From Ampelocalamus luodianensis (lineage: Eukaryota; Streptophyta; Magnoliopsida; Poales; Poaceae), in contig CM070632.1 of NCBI GenBank assembly GCA_036346255.1, positions 53,394,896 through 53,458,895 on the forward strand: a stretch of 64,000 bases of DNA, read 5' to 3'. The translations under genes were made by a program, and so were the position numbers. The notes under the pieces were generated by a model. It had not been told where the DNA came from. It was given only the letters and a program-made list of their open reading frames with translations, and searched no databases. This document shows, piece by piece, positions 10,066-21,860 of this stretch. Every line of letters begins with the position of its first letter. Positions within the stretch are counted from its first letter, which is position 1.

Positions 10066-12730
10066 TGGTATTAAGGTCAAGTAGGCACAACATTCAGATA
10101 TGCCGTTACGCTACAAAACAGTCCATAAATGACTGTTCAGATCTACTATCGAAACCATGAAAAAAAAACTCAAAACATAAGCATAAGTACAATTACCTAA
10201 AGACCATGAACTATAGCATGGCAAATAGGCCATAGACTTAATTATACTTAATTTTGCTCAAGTAATTTTTGCACCAAAACATTAGCTTAATTTTGCAGAC
10301 CTGGCCTCAAAACTTAATTATACTTCTAAGTAAAACTACCTCAATACCGCAGGTTATCGTAAGACCAGATTGGCAAAAACGTCAGGATCATATTTGCAGT
10401 AAAAATTGGTCAAACATATGAGTTATGGCGATAATATTGAAAAATAGCAAGTGTAATAAAAATCATGAGATATACACTAGTAAATACATATAAGTAAAAT
10501 TTCTTCAAGACGATGATCTCCAGTATATCAGACTTACTCAAAAACTTTTTAAAACCCTCCAAACAATGACTTTCAGATATATTTCACATCAAAATATTAA
10601 AAAAGGTTGTGTGTGCCACTTAAGGCACATACAAAAATATGCGTGTTGGGATGGCACACAAGCAAAATGGCTAAGTTGCCCCAAAAAACTTTGAATTATA
10701 TGTATATGTAGCAGATTCCATTAAAATTGTATAATATAGTTATAATCGATATTATCTTCAAATTGTGAGCTATATAATACGGTAGATCTGACCATAAAAC
10801 TTCGTAATTATTATTCTAATTAAAACAACCACAAAATTCTGAACTATAGTAGGCCAAGTAACCAAAATACTCGAATTTGAAATTCTTAAACAAAATGTCA
10901 AATATTAGCCTTGTTGTATTGTACATTTACTTCCCAAACTTCTGAAATAGTTTTAAGCAAAATTGCATTTGGATTGTAAGCTATAGGGTCCAAAAATAAA
11001 AATATACTTATTGAAAATATACATCCAAATTGTGAGCTAATGTGTCGTGTGCTTTGGGAATAGAACGTATGGGGTAGGTATAAGAGATGGATGATTTTAG
11101 CCAGGGCTAGCGCAGGAGGGCGGTGTGCGCCTGGCGGCTAGGAGGAGAGTGGGGTGAAAAGAGATTAGGGATTCTAATCTTGCTTGCTTTATTCCTTCTT
11201 CTCCTCTTTAAATAGAGACATTACAATTATAGAAACTAAAGAGATCGGAATGATCTCAATCTAATCTTTCTAAATCTGAATAATTCTAACTTGCAAGCAA
11301 AGTAAAGAGAGGCTTATCTCTCAGCCTCTTGCACCGGCACCTTTTGGGCCGCCAGTTGGGTCTGGGCCGTACGGCGCCGGGTATACACCCAGCCCATGAC
11401 ATATGCATGCAAAATGTGGCCCTACAACATTGAAAAAATCGTTCTAAGTATACCTGCCTAAATCATTAGTTGTAGTAAAGGAAAATTGGTACAATATTCT
11501 GATTCATAGTATTGCTACGAAGCTATCAAATGCATGAATTACAGTAGATGTGCCCCCCAGGACCTTTGGAAAATCGATTTAGAAAACATTATCTTAAAAT
11601 CATGAGCTATAGTATGATAGATCTGCCCTCAAATTTTGAATTTGAAGTATAATTGCAAATATAATATGCTGAAATTGTAACCTTTAGTAAGGTCCAAACA
11701 CAACACCCACTTACCAAGAAAAAAATACAAAATTGCCAAGCATATTACCTCTTATTAGATATGTAACAAAACTAAGATAATAGTCCCCGCAAAATATAGT
11801 CCTAATAACTTACCTGAAGCAATAAAACTACTGAACTGAAAGGCATTTGCCTCTAGAATATGTGATCTACTTGAAACCAAAAGGCCTTGAATAACAAAGA
11901 AAGTCTGCATGAAAACTGGTAGTGTCAGTTTTGATTTTAAAAAATGACACAAACCACTGACGGGGTAAATATATTCGAAAACTCAGAACTTGTCTCTTGA
12001 TGAAAAATCCTTTAGTATCGTGCTACAGAAAAGTAAATCATCACCAAAACTGTGGGTTCTCGTTCCAGCCTTCCAAGTACTGGTTTGACTCCATCGGGGA
12101 TAGTATGGATATGGAAAACTGAAACTCAAAGTTCCCTTGCAAATAAAGACAAGCAAAATACAGTAGTATGATAAATTTGACCCCAGAATATGGGGCTTAG
12201 GGTTACAGTGAAATACCTAAAAAAACCGAGAGCTGCAGCAAGGCAAAGCTAGCACAGAACTAAGGTTATTAGTTTCAGTGAGAACTGGCCTGAACACATG
12301 ACCTTTAGCAGGACAAATCTCGCTCTTGAACTGAATTTGGAGCTATAGCATGGGAAATATACCAGAAAACTCAAAATTATCAGTTAAGACTAAAAATGAA
12401 TGAATCAATAAACTATTATATGGCAGTTTTTTGCTCACACAAAAGTTACTTTTGGGAAATTTTATGAAATTACCAAGCGTGGATAGAGGGCACATCTAGG
12501 CATACTACATGATTATATCATACTAGTATACTACTCAAAGCACAAAAATACAGTAGGCTGTAGTTTCTGACGAAGCCACACTTAACTAATCTCACTTATA
12601 CTAAATGTATCCATCACATAGTATGCCTTTTACAATTTTTGATTTAATTTACAATCAGCAAGGAAGAGAAAATAGAAAGGTTTTATCCATAAAACTGGAG
12701 AACCCGAATTATCCAGGGAAATAGCTCCTA
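10066..12730. other. AT-rich non-coding sequence with a degenerate dispersed motif
   Basis: No convincing gene. A motif close to GAGCTATAGCATGGCAAAT recurs in degraded form, often next to GATCTGCCC or CAAAATTTTGAA. Examples are near 10208, 10768, 10839, 10977, 11602, 11677, 12226, 12301 and 12340. Spacing is irregular, which suggests an old, heavily mutated repeat and not a satellite. The right part is probably the 3' untranslated region and downstream flank of the BIM2-like gene, which ends at 12731. Confidence 0.5.
11085..11401 (-). mobile_element. Possible LTR fragment or small solo LTR
   Basis: GC-richer than its AT-rich surroundings. Read on the minus strand it begins TGTCATGGGCTGGGTGTATA, a typical LTR opening. 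On the plus strand it holds CTCTTTAAATAGAG and ends CCCATGACA. No clear 5-bp duplication was found at the possible ends, so it may be a truncated LTR. Confidence 0.4.
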
Positions 12731-15700
12731 CTAGACTCTATGCCTCTTCAACGCTTGCTCAGATTCCTCACAACTTCTGGTCTGCCCAGTATCTTCCATG
12801 ATTTGATTTGCAGCTGGCATGTCTTTCTGGTCCTACTTCATGAAAGAGGGTCAGGTGACATCTTGCATGAATAATGAGCATCATTGGAAGGACTAGAAAG
12901 TCATAATGATGCCTAACACAATGCAGAAAGATTCATTGTTATACATTAACATTTTTGTTTTTGGAAAGCACACTTCCAATTTTTGTAGAAGTATACAATC
13001 AAACTTCTTGTTAAATTTTAACAACAGAAAGTGTACTGGCAAACGGTCGGTAGTAAAATAACATGGATGGTGATTGTACAACGTGTCTATCTTAGACAAA
13101 ATTACAACTACATGGATGTTTTTGCCAAAGGGTGAAAGCAAGAACCTGACACAATTTATTACTATTTGCTATTTTTATAGTACTTCCTATGTTACAAAAT
13201 AGACTAATATTTAGGTTTCCAAGGTCAAGCATCTCTGTGTCTTTTAGTTGTGTCCCTGTATTAACCATGCATTTTATTGTAGTTGATAATAGAGTATGAG
13301 GAGTTATTAAGAAAGAACTAGTGTGAGAAAGGAGGAGCTATCAGGAGAGTTAATGGAGGGGGGTAGGTTGGTTATCTTGCCTCGTTTCTTAATAATGTTT
13401 GCAACTTGCTAAAAACAACATCTAATCTGCAACAGCAAGAGTACTAAAAAGAACTGAATTCAAACTAATGGCGCACTAAATATTTCAATTATATGTTCAT
13501 GTGCAGATTAGGAACTTCCACCTTTGCACTGGACATGTTATTAGGCCTTCTAGAAATTGCTCTTCTGCCTAGATTGACCTGCACGGTGACACTGGCTTGT
13601 GACAAATCAATGCCCGAACTTTCCATTGCATTAGTCAAAGCCGTAAACAGGCTGTTCAAGATGAATGACAAAAATAGTTCCATGAGTCAAAGCGTCCAAG
13701 ATGAACACCAACAAATATGTAGGAAGGCCAAATACTAAGTGATTGATCAGAAAAGAAAAGGTATGCAAATGGCTGACAGAGAGGAGCCCATCTTCAAGTT
13801 GAATTATAAAGGATGTCACTATACTAAAGCTCAACCTCCCCTCTTATTTTTTCCCCAGAAATACGGACAGCAAATCAGCAGCAAACTTACCACTCCTTAT
13901 CATCTCTGTGTTACACTATAATCATAAAAACACTAATGCTGGCTAGAGTCCTAGGATAAGACAACACCAGAAAAACTAATGGAGGCACGAGTCCATGCAA
14001 ACTAATTAAAATTCATGATTTAGTATGCCTATTGCCTTTGCTCTCTACTTACTACTAGGAAAAAAGAACCAAATTCCCATTTAGAGAACTTCAGATGTTA
14101 CAAATATCTACCAGGAGAATGAAGATTGTTAGCTATCGAGTTAAGCAATATTTATCTACATACCATAGGAAAGTCGGACCATAATTAGGTTCAATGAAAA
14201 TGAACTAGAAAACAACATGATTTAGTAGTAGCAACTAGCGTATCAAGCTATCTGATAGCATAAATGGCGCAAGAGAATGACAAAAGGAAACCAAAAGGCT
14301 CTTTTTAACAAGATGCTAGCACCAAATTTTGAAAGAATTGTTTCTTACGAGTGACTATGGTATATATGTTTGTATTTTATGCATTTTACATACACTTTTT
14401 CCACCATGCACTAATGCACTATTCATCCTACAAGTGGGAGTGGGAATAGGTGGATGAAATATAGGGGGAGGAAGAAGTTGAGAAACCTTTTGCAGCTAAA
14501 GTTATATGAATCATAAACCACAGTTATCCCTTCATTTCTTTTCAGTAACTCTAAACGAACTAAAGTGGCTATTAACGAAAGCTCACTAAGAGAAGGGGAG
14601 CTGCAGAGAGTTCCACATGAACTAGTATACATACTTTTGGGAGTACATGCTGGACACACTTATGGTACCCTCATCTATAGCTAATTCATCGTGTTCATTG
14701 CTCACTTCATTGCTGTCAGGGCAATCTGTTGGACATGGAAGCTGTTGCCATTGGGATTGCGATTGCAATTCTATGCTATCTGGACAAGAAATAAAGCACC
14801 ATTACCATTAGCACTCATTGTGGAAAAGGACAGATTAAAAAGCAAACAACTAAGACAGCCATATTATCCAAATCCACCTGCATTTAACTCAGCTGATTCT
14901 ACTACCGTTTGAGCATTTTGCAGCATTTCTGGGGCAGCAGGGATGCTGTCGTCCAGAAACTTGCCAGAAAATGTCAACCCGTCAGCCGAGCCATTTTTTG
15001 TTGAGGGTGCTGCATCTGGCATGCCATCATCTGGCACTCGATTGCTACTCTGTTATACAACAAGGAACATCACACATTAATACAGTATTCCAATATTTTT
15101 TAGGTTTCAACCCAGGTATTGCTAAAACATTTCTATTTCATCCGTTCAGAAATATATGACGTTTTAGAAAACGTGCAATCAATCTTCCCTAACTTTAACC
15201 ACTAATATACAAACTAACAAAAGTCTATTCAGATTGGTTGCATGGAAATGATACCACTAGATTTGTCGTGAAAAATATTTTCTTCATATAATGAATTTAT
15301 ATTTTCACTAACATATCAAAGTTACACGTGGGAGACAATATCGGTGTCCAACATGTTATATATTCTTGAACAGAGGGAGTAAAATATCACAGCAACAAAT
15401 CCCAACATGGTGTATAAATTGCTTTCATTGGTTTACTGTTTTATCTCAAAGAAAAGTGTTCGATTAATAAATTATGTATGAATCATTCCGCATCCATATG
15501 GTGAACATTCGATGGGCTACCACAGAAAAAAATTGAAATCGCAAATTGCAGTGTGCTACTACTGCACCTTCACACACGTGTTTGTGGAAATTCTATGCTA
15601 CAATTTTTTGTTAGCTGCATAAAATTTCTGAATTTTAGATTTCCAGTAAACATAAATGAAATAAATTACTACTTTTTTTTAGAGAGTAAAAGGCAAACGC

Positions 15701-16813
15701 ACAACACACACCACTCACCACCCACGAACACACGCGTGCCCATCCCCTACAGATTTATCGGAGGCACCCAAGGCCTCACGGAGCATGGGCATGCGCTTTC
15801 CCACTGAATTGCATTGGAAAGTAAATCAATAATTATCTATGATTGTTGTGGATGCTTCAGAGGTGCAAATTGTAATGGTTATAATGTTAAGCTTTATTTA
15901 GTCTGCGACAGATGCAAAGTTTCAATGTTGGTAGCAGTTTGAAGTTTCAACTTGCATGGCGAGCAAATGGTAGCAGTATAACTTGCATAGAGAGAAAATA
16001 GCAGGCACGCTTGAGTAATGCATAGCGGAGAGAATGTGGCTAGTAAGTTTAGGCACATATGAGTATATAACATTACCCAAGGTATCAATTTTGCATTTTC
16101 TTGGCTCCAATCGGCGCGTGCTTCATACTTTTGTACCTTTTCTTGTAAGAATTTGACATATTCAATCACCTGCAGAGGGTAACATGTGATTCATAGGAGC
16201 ACTGGAAGATTATACTAAAGCAAGAGGTATGCACTTAGAGTTGGGGTTAGTCTTGAAAATGAAGAATTCGTCAGAAAAGAAATGTTGGCGTAAGCAAGAA
16301 CCTCCAAAAGGAAGGTAGCCCTATCTCTCTTCTGATCACTGTGCGGTATAAGGTCTCGAAGTATCTGAAATCTGCATTGCAGTTAGATAATAATAATAAC
16401 GGTGGTGGTAATGGGCAGAAACACGGTAATGTCAGGCAGTTGTTTTGTGGATTGGTTTCAGGACAAGTAAAAAAGATCGAGTAATGGATGGATTAAGGCA
16501 GGAATTGGGGTTTGCCTCTCATTGATTTTGCAGCGGCGCCTCTGCTCGGTGGCGGAATGCTTGGACCTCGGGGTGGTGGGCGTGCCCGGCGCTTTGTGGT
16601 CTCCTCCGCTGCCGGCGTCGAGTTCCACTGCAGTTTATTATGGGATTCAAGGCCCCAGTTTATCGATGGATAGGAGAGAATGGCGGGGTGATAAAACTGA
16701 CTTATATCGTTGAAGCAGAAGCCGAAGCCGGAGCCTTCTCCGCCGCTGGAGGAAGAGGACGAGGCTGAGGCTGATGCGGCGGCGGCGAGGTGGGGATGAT
16801 GGCGCTTCTGCAT
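12731..16813 (-). CDS. BIM2: bHLH transcription factor, BIM2-like (BES1-interacting Myc-like)
   Basis: Eight exons join without a break into 311 codons: 16813-16702, 16627-16516, 16371-16302, 16169-16077, 15049-14878, 14779-14635, 13651-13522 and 12832-12731. Exons 2-4 hold the DNA-binding and dimerisation region: basic SATEQRRRCKINER, helix FQILRDLIPHSD, then helix and zipper ATFLLEVIEYVKFLQEKVQK. The C-terminal part has FSGKFLDDSIPAAPEMLQ and SSGIDLSQASVTVQVNLG, which are hallmarks of BIM proteins. In Arabidopsis these pair with BES1 to bind E-boxes in brassinosteroid response; the same nuclear role is inferred here. Intron 2 appears to use a GC donor (GAGAG/GCAAAC). The frame is also open upstream to an ATG at 17140; the 16813 start was chosen because the upstream part looks like translated leader. 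It appears intact and is the only such gene in the window. Confidence 0.88.
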
Positions 16814-17187
16814 GAGGGAGGCGGCCGCGCCGCCTGCCCTAGCTCGCCTCGCCTCACGTGGATCTGAGCTGATCTCGTCGTCGTCCTCGTCCTCGTGCTC
16901 CTCCGCCTTCTCTTTCTCCACGGCGAGCGGCGGAGGTGGAGTGGAAGGGGAGGTGGACTCCGGTGGGATTCCGCCTCCGCGGAAGGGACTCACGCGATTG
17001 GGATGAAGCAACCAAACCAAAACCCTCGATCTCGATCTCGATCCTCTCCTCTGTTTCGTTCCGTTGGAAGAGACTGCAGAGAGAGAGAGAGAAGACGGTT
17101 GAAGGGTTGGGCAGTTGGGCGATCTAGGCCGTGGATCCACAATCGCATGGTCACCATCGCGCTCCCCGATCGCAAGCCAGCCAAATT

Positions 17188-17195
17188 TATTTATA
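17188..17195 (-). promoter_or_regulatory. Candidate TATA box of the BIM2-like gene
   Basis: The minus strand reads TATAAATA inside GAAGCTATAAATAAATTTGG, about 375 bp before the chosen start codon. A GA-rich stretch (17076-17093), common in plant leaders, lies in between. The Mutator-like element begins only about 60 bp farther upstream, so the promoter is short or partly supplied by transposon sequence. Confidence 0.5.
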
Positions 17196-17349
17196 GCTTC
17201 TTCTTTCCGCTTCTATTTGCAATGGTTGAACACAAAAAAGAACCCCTGTTCATAATCAGAATTTTTAAAAAATAATATAATTTTAAAATATATTTACAAA
17301 AAAAAAATAGCCGCCCCAAAAAATTACAAAAATATGTCCTTGTTGTAAG

Positions 17350-17383
17350 TTCAACTGGCGATAGGTTACTATCGCCAGTTGAA
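17350..17383. repeat. Perfect 15-bp hairpin in the MULE terminal region
   Basis: TTCAACTGGCGATAG, a 4-base loop GTTA, then CTATCGCCAGTTGAA. The same palindromic core (CGCCAGTTGAACTGGCG) recurs in variants through 17384-17500, at 20815-20905, and once near 20998-21012. Repeated palindromes in subterminal regions often bind transposase; that role is inferred here. Confidence 0.8.
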
Positions 17384-17818
17384 CTGACGACAGGGACCCT
17401 GTCGCCCCCTGTCGCCAGTTGAGGTATCTATCGCCAGTTGAACTAGCGACAGGAAGTTATCGTCAGCTTCCTGTCGCCAGTTCAACTGGTGATAGATAGC
17501 TCAGCCCTATTCCACTTAGCCAGTTTTTTTATTTTCATAAATTTTAAACGGTACGAAATCTGTTAGACTCGCAATAACATTTTGTCATCGTCGTATGTTG
17601 TTCTACTACTGTTAATTTTTGAAGAATTTAGCGAGTATGATTGAGGTATCAACGATTCGTAAAGGGGAAGATAAGTGATATTGCGATTCGCCCGGGAATT
17701 CATACACACTGATATTATAGAACTTGCAGCGGAACGTCATAACACTTAATTGAAATGATAATTTAGAACATTGGTAATAATATATTACTAATGTCCGTTT
17801 TTTCCCGTGGTCGCGACC

Positions 17819-20531
17819 TCAACGTCTCCCATGTGGACTGCCTCTAGTTCGGGCACCGGATGAGGTCCCCGCAGCGATGTTCAGAATGTCGATGTCTCCT
17901 TGGTCCTGAATATTTCGCGTGTGGCATGTCTTGAAGGTATGTCCAGACTCCCTACAAATGGAGCACTTTTTCGTACAACGTCCCGCTTCTGCTTCGTCCA
18001 TATCATTCCTGATGCGTCGTACCTGTCACCGGCCAACCTTTCCCTTGAGTCTACTAATGTCCGCGGCCTAGATTAGTTGCTCCTAGGTGGGATGGCCAGT
18101 GAAATGGCCAACAACGGTGTAACCATACATCTCTCCACTCCATGTTTGCATCACCGCCTCCTTGGTGAAATAGTGAGAGAGGTACTGGCCGGGATGTTGC
18201 GCCACCGTCCAACAAGAGGCCATGACATGGGAGCAGGGCCTATGCAGAAGAAGGGGCATGTTACAAGTGCATACACAACTATCGCGGCGTAGCGTGCACT
18301 CATGGGTGATCCTCTTGCGGTTTGTCCCGTGACGTCCTTTATCCCGGCACATTATCTCGAAGCGAAGCTCTCTCGTGCCCATCTTGAATGGCAGGTGCAT
18401 CTTACCCTTCTTGCTCTTCTCCTCTATGTATTTGGTGATCATGGCAGAGTAGAGTACTCTGTCATTTGCCATAGCGAGCGACGCATTGCTACATCTGTTA
18501 ACAAAGTAGTTTGTGGTACCGCGGAGAATTGCCTACACAATACCAACCAAAGGGAGGCACCTGGCGTCGCGCATGACCCATTGTAGACCTCAGCTAGGTT
18601 GGTTGTCATGATACCATATCGAGCACCACCCCTGTCATGTAGCAGCGACCACTTCTCCTTAGGCTCGTGCTCAATCTAGTTCGAAGCATTTCACTGTGCC
18701 TCGTCTTCCTCGTGACACTAGGACCGTCTGTGGGTAGCTGTGGCAATGCTTCCGGTGCTTGGTCAGCGCTTGGGGCGGCCCTTCTCATTGTCTCCCTTCT
18801 GTGGGTTTGGGTCCGGTCATCCAGAATCTTCAGTGTTTGAACTCATTGCCGGTTACGGTTGCACAACCGCTTGAATAGGTTTATCAAATCCTTGTTGCAG
18901 AACTGCTTATAGAAGTTTGCACCCAAGTGCTTCATGCACCACCTCCTCCTGTAGATCCGGCCATGTAAGTGGTACGTTCTTTCCTCGTTGTAGCTGAGTT
19001 ATTGCACGCAGCAAGCCTGCGTGCCGATCATGTATGAGGCATACATTGGGACGATCTTCCACAACAGAAATCTTCACATTCTTCAGGAACCACAGCCAGC
19101 TATCCGTGTTCTCGCTTTCAACGAAAGCGAATGCCACGGGAAGAACTTGATTGTTTCCGTCCGTCGCTATTGCAGTCAGTATCTGGCCCTTGTACCTCCC
19201 AGTTAGGAATATGCCATCGATGCACAAGATTGGACGACAGTGCCGGAATGCATTGATGCATGGACCAAAGACGAAGAATGCTCGCTGTAGTACCCTCTTA
19301 TTAGGTCACTTCGGATGCATGGCGTCTTGAATGTCGACATGAGTGCCGGGATTCCTGTCTTGTATGACTCGGAGTTGCCTAGGGAGGTTGTGGTAGGAAT
19401 CCTCGAACGTGCCGAACATTGATTCCAATGCCTTCTGTTTTGCCCTCCAAGTCTTGGTATAGCTGATAGTGTACTGGAACCTTGCCTCAATGGCCCGAAT
19501 GATGGATTGTGGCTCAAAATCTAGATTATCCACGATCTCACCGTACATGAGATTGGCGATGAAGCTCGATGACGAAACCGGTGGAATCGCGACCGACTCA
19601 AATGACGACGCATGTGTGAGGGACCACTATAAAGCACTTCCAGTAGGTGTCCCACTTGGGCTGAAATGCGTGCACGCACCAAGGGCATCCCTCTATGCCG
19701 CACTTCACGTCGTAGCATCTTGGGGTAGACTTGACGACGGTGAATGTGCGCCGCACCGACAATGCCCAGAATTTGACCGCATCCTGCACAGCCTCCTTGC
19801 ATTTGTACATAGCTCCTAGTCTGACCTCACTCTAGTCGTACTCCCACGGTACACGGGAGCCTTCATTGATGATGAGGTTCTCGAACTGGTATGTGTTCCA
19901 CTCGGATGGAACCGTCTGTTGGTCCGCATCATCCTCGTCATCGGAACCTTCATCTTCGGACAATGCCATGTAGTCCCGGTCTTCGAGATCCATCCTTTGC
20001 ACTAGGTCTTCCAGCTCATCACCCTCGTCAGCAAGCCCACTAGCTTGTCTCACTGAAGGAGCTACTTCGGCATAGTCTTCATCGACGGCATCAGCAACCC
20101 CTTGTCCTTCAGCCATTGTGTGCGCCGCGCTGGAGTCCCTAATTTCTTCCTTGGTGTCAGCAACCCCTTCTTGTTCAAACGCGGATGCTAGAGTGGGTTT
20201 GGCATATACTTGGACTAGAAGGACCAATTTACACCCTCTCTCCCTCGCTATGCATACATATGATCGTCATGAATTTGTTCCCTTTAGTTGCACTAACTCC
20301 CAATATGTGGGAACATTTCGCCGGGGTAAGGCAACTCAATGTCAGATCGTACACATCACGGTCCACTTGGAACGTATGGAACAACCACCGCATCACAGCG
20401 CCGAATTTACGCTGCTCAGGTCTTGGTAGGGGCACATCCGCTGACTGGAAATAACTCAAATCAATTCCCTCGGGACCCTCCATAATAGTCCCTCGGCCAT
20501 AGTAAATTTTGAAATTGGCGACGTCAGACAT
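17819..20531 (-). pseudogene. MURA-type MULE transposase, frame-disrupted
   Basis: Reading leftward from 20531 (MSDVANFKIYYGRG): an N-terminal domain; an acidic stretch (near 19900-20050, SEDEGSDDEDDAD); a MuDR-type DNA-binding domain (19810-19598, YKCKEAVQDAVKFWAL with a CGIEGCPWC cysteine pair); the MULE transposase core (19227-18907, CIDGIFLTGRYKGQILTAI and LIHDRHAGLLRAI carrying two catalytic aspartates); a SWIM zinc finger (CVCTCN...PCSH, about 18270-18210); and a CCHC knuckle (CSICRESGHTFKTC, near 17970-17930). The full domain set suggests a once-autonomous element. The pieces lie in different frames, for example a shift near 18950, and stops are present. Some breaks could be introns, but several are clear lesions. 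Confidence 0.8.
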
Positions 20532-20995
20532 ATTTGACGCACTGCAGTGTAAAGAATATTTACACGATGAACTACATATCTAAAACTAAATAGCCCATAA
20601 AAAAATATGTAAAATGGACTGCACTACATAACCGTATATGAAAAACTATGTAATCCATTCTGTTAAAAAATTACCCGAGAGGTGGGCAACTGGACGAACA
20701 GCGCCGCTAGCTTTTCTCCTCCTCTCTCTTCTCTCCTTCTGTTTTTTCTGAATAAAACTGAGTCCTGTGTGGAATTTTGAGGGTTTCAAGAGGGTTTTAT
20801 AGGGGTCAGGGGCTTGTCGCCACTTTAAACGGCGATAGCTTGCTGTCGCCAGTTGAACTGGCGATAGATAGCTCAACCGGCGACAAGGGGTTCAACTGGC
20901 GACATGGATTTATTTTTGTAACTTTTTGCGGCGGCTATTTATTTTTGTAAATATCTTTTCAAAATATATTAATTTTGGAAAAAAAAATTGCAAGC

Positions 20996-21400
20996 GGTTC
21001 AACTGGCGACAGGAAGCTGAAACCCTAAATAACTTGCTTTGTTTGTGATTTTCGCAGAATTGCAACGGTACGAAATGGGTTAAACTGACAATAGGATTTT
21101 GTGATCGTCGTGAATTGTTCTACTAAGGTGAATTTTGTAAGATTTTGTTTAGGACGATTGAGGTATCATTGATTCGTAAGTACGAAGCCAAGTGATATTA
21201 CAATGTGTTTGGGAATTCATGCATAACTCCCTTGGAGAACTTTCGGCAAATGACATAAGGATAACAACACGACATTTCATCGGACAAGGGGGTTACATGG
21301 CACGCAGGCTAACGAACCGAGAACGGTACAGGCATACCTTTAGGGAAATAGAAATACATGGGATATGTGGACGAAGAGGGTAAAACTACTACGTGGAACA
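20996..21400 (-). mobile_element. End fragment of a second, related MULE
   Basis: This stretch repeats in direct orientation the sequence inside the left MULE end. 21066-21260 (GGTACGAAATGGGTTAAACT, GATCGTCGTGAATTG, GATTGAGGTATCATTGATTC, GGGAATTCATGCATAAC) parallels 17550-17710 (GGTACGAAATCTGTTAGACT, CATCGTCGTATGTTG, GATTGAGGTATCAACGATTC, GGGAATTCATACACAC). A remnant CAACTGGCGACAGGAAGC precedes it (near 21000). It is therefore the transposase 3' side of another copy abutting the first. Short coding traces only. Confidence 0.65.
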
Positions 21401-21860
21401 TGGGCATTTGCCCTTGCGGCCAAGCTCGGCACTGTACTCCTCGGAGAAAGTCGTGACCAAAGAGGAGGTCCAACTACGGGGTGGTCCTAGGAGGAGGTCC
21501 TGAGAAGGCTCTGCAGAAGGCAAAGGAGGTCCTGTTCCATATGGGTGATCTTTGCAAAAAGATCAGGAGTCATGACCACATAGGTTGGTCATGACACAAG
21601 AGGGTGGTATTTGCAAAAAGACCAGGGGTCATGACCACATAGGGTGGTCGTGACAAAAGAGGGTGGTCTTTGCAAAAAGACCAGAGGAAGGTCCTGAGGA
21701 AAAGAGGGAGCTCCAGGGAGGTCCAAAGGATAAGGAAAAAGGGTGCGACGAACTAGACACAAAAGGGGAAAAGATCCAACGGAGGAGATCCCAGGAAAGA
21801 GGTCCAGGAAGGGCCTAACTGCCAGGATGGACCTGTAAGTACCCGGGGTATTTAACTCAT
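21401..21860 (-). mobile_element. Inverted fragment of the Tekay-like LTR
   Basis: Contains GGGTGGTCTTTGCAAAAAGA and TCATGACCACATAGGGTGGT. These are reverse complements of the plus-strand LTR at about 25630-25720 (TCTTTTTGCAAAGACCACCC and ACCACCCTATGTGGTCATGA). The module is present about three times here, so it has been locally duplicated. Non-coding. Confidence 0.7.

Larger units (their letters stand above)
17255..20995 (-). mobile_element. Mutator-like element (MULE) with inverted ends
   Basis: The ends are inverted copies. On the left, TATTTACAAAAAAAAAATAG then CCGCCCCAAAAAATTAC (17290-17326); on the right, the reverse complement of TATTTACAAAAATAAATAGC then CGCCGCAAAAAGTTAC (about 20917-20955). 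Both continue inward into repeats of CGCCAGTTGAACTGGCGA. Between them is a minus-strand MURA-type transposase. The outermost limits lie in A/T-rich sequence where a 9-bp target duplication could not be fixed, so the coordinates are approximate to 10-20 bp. Confidence 0.8.

Noticed and set aside
16895..17275. Plus-strand frames over the BIM2-like first exon and leader
   Set aside because: They are antisense shadows of a GC-rich exon; the minus strand carries the spliced bHLH protein.
17255..17275. A 9-bp target-site duplication of the MULE
   Set aside because: The edges are A/T-rich and several short matches are possible; none is convincing.
20118..20454. Plus-strand frames of about 90-100 codons near the MULE N-terminus
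   Set aside because: They lie opposite the transposase coding sequence and show no family of their own.
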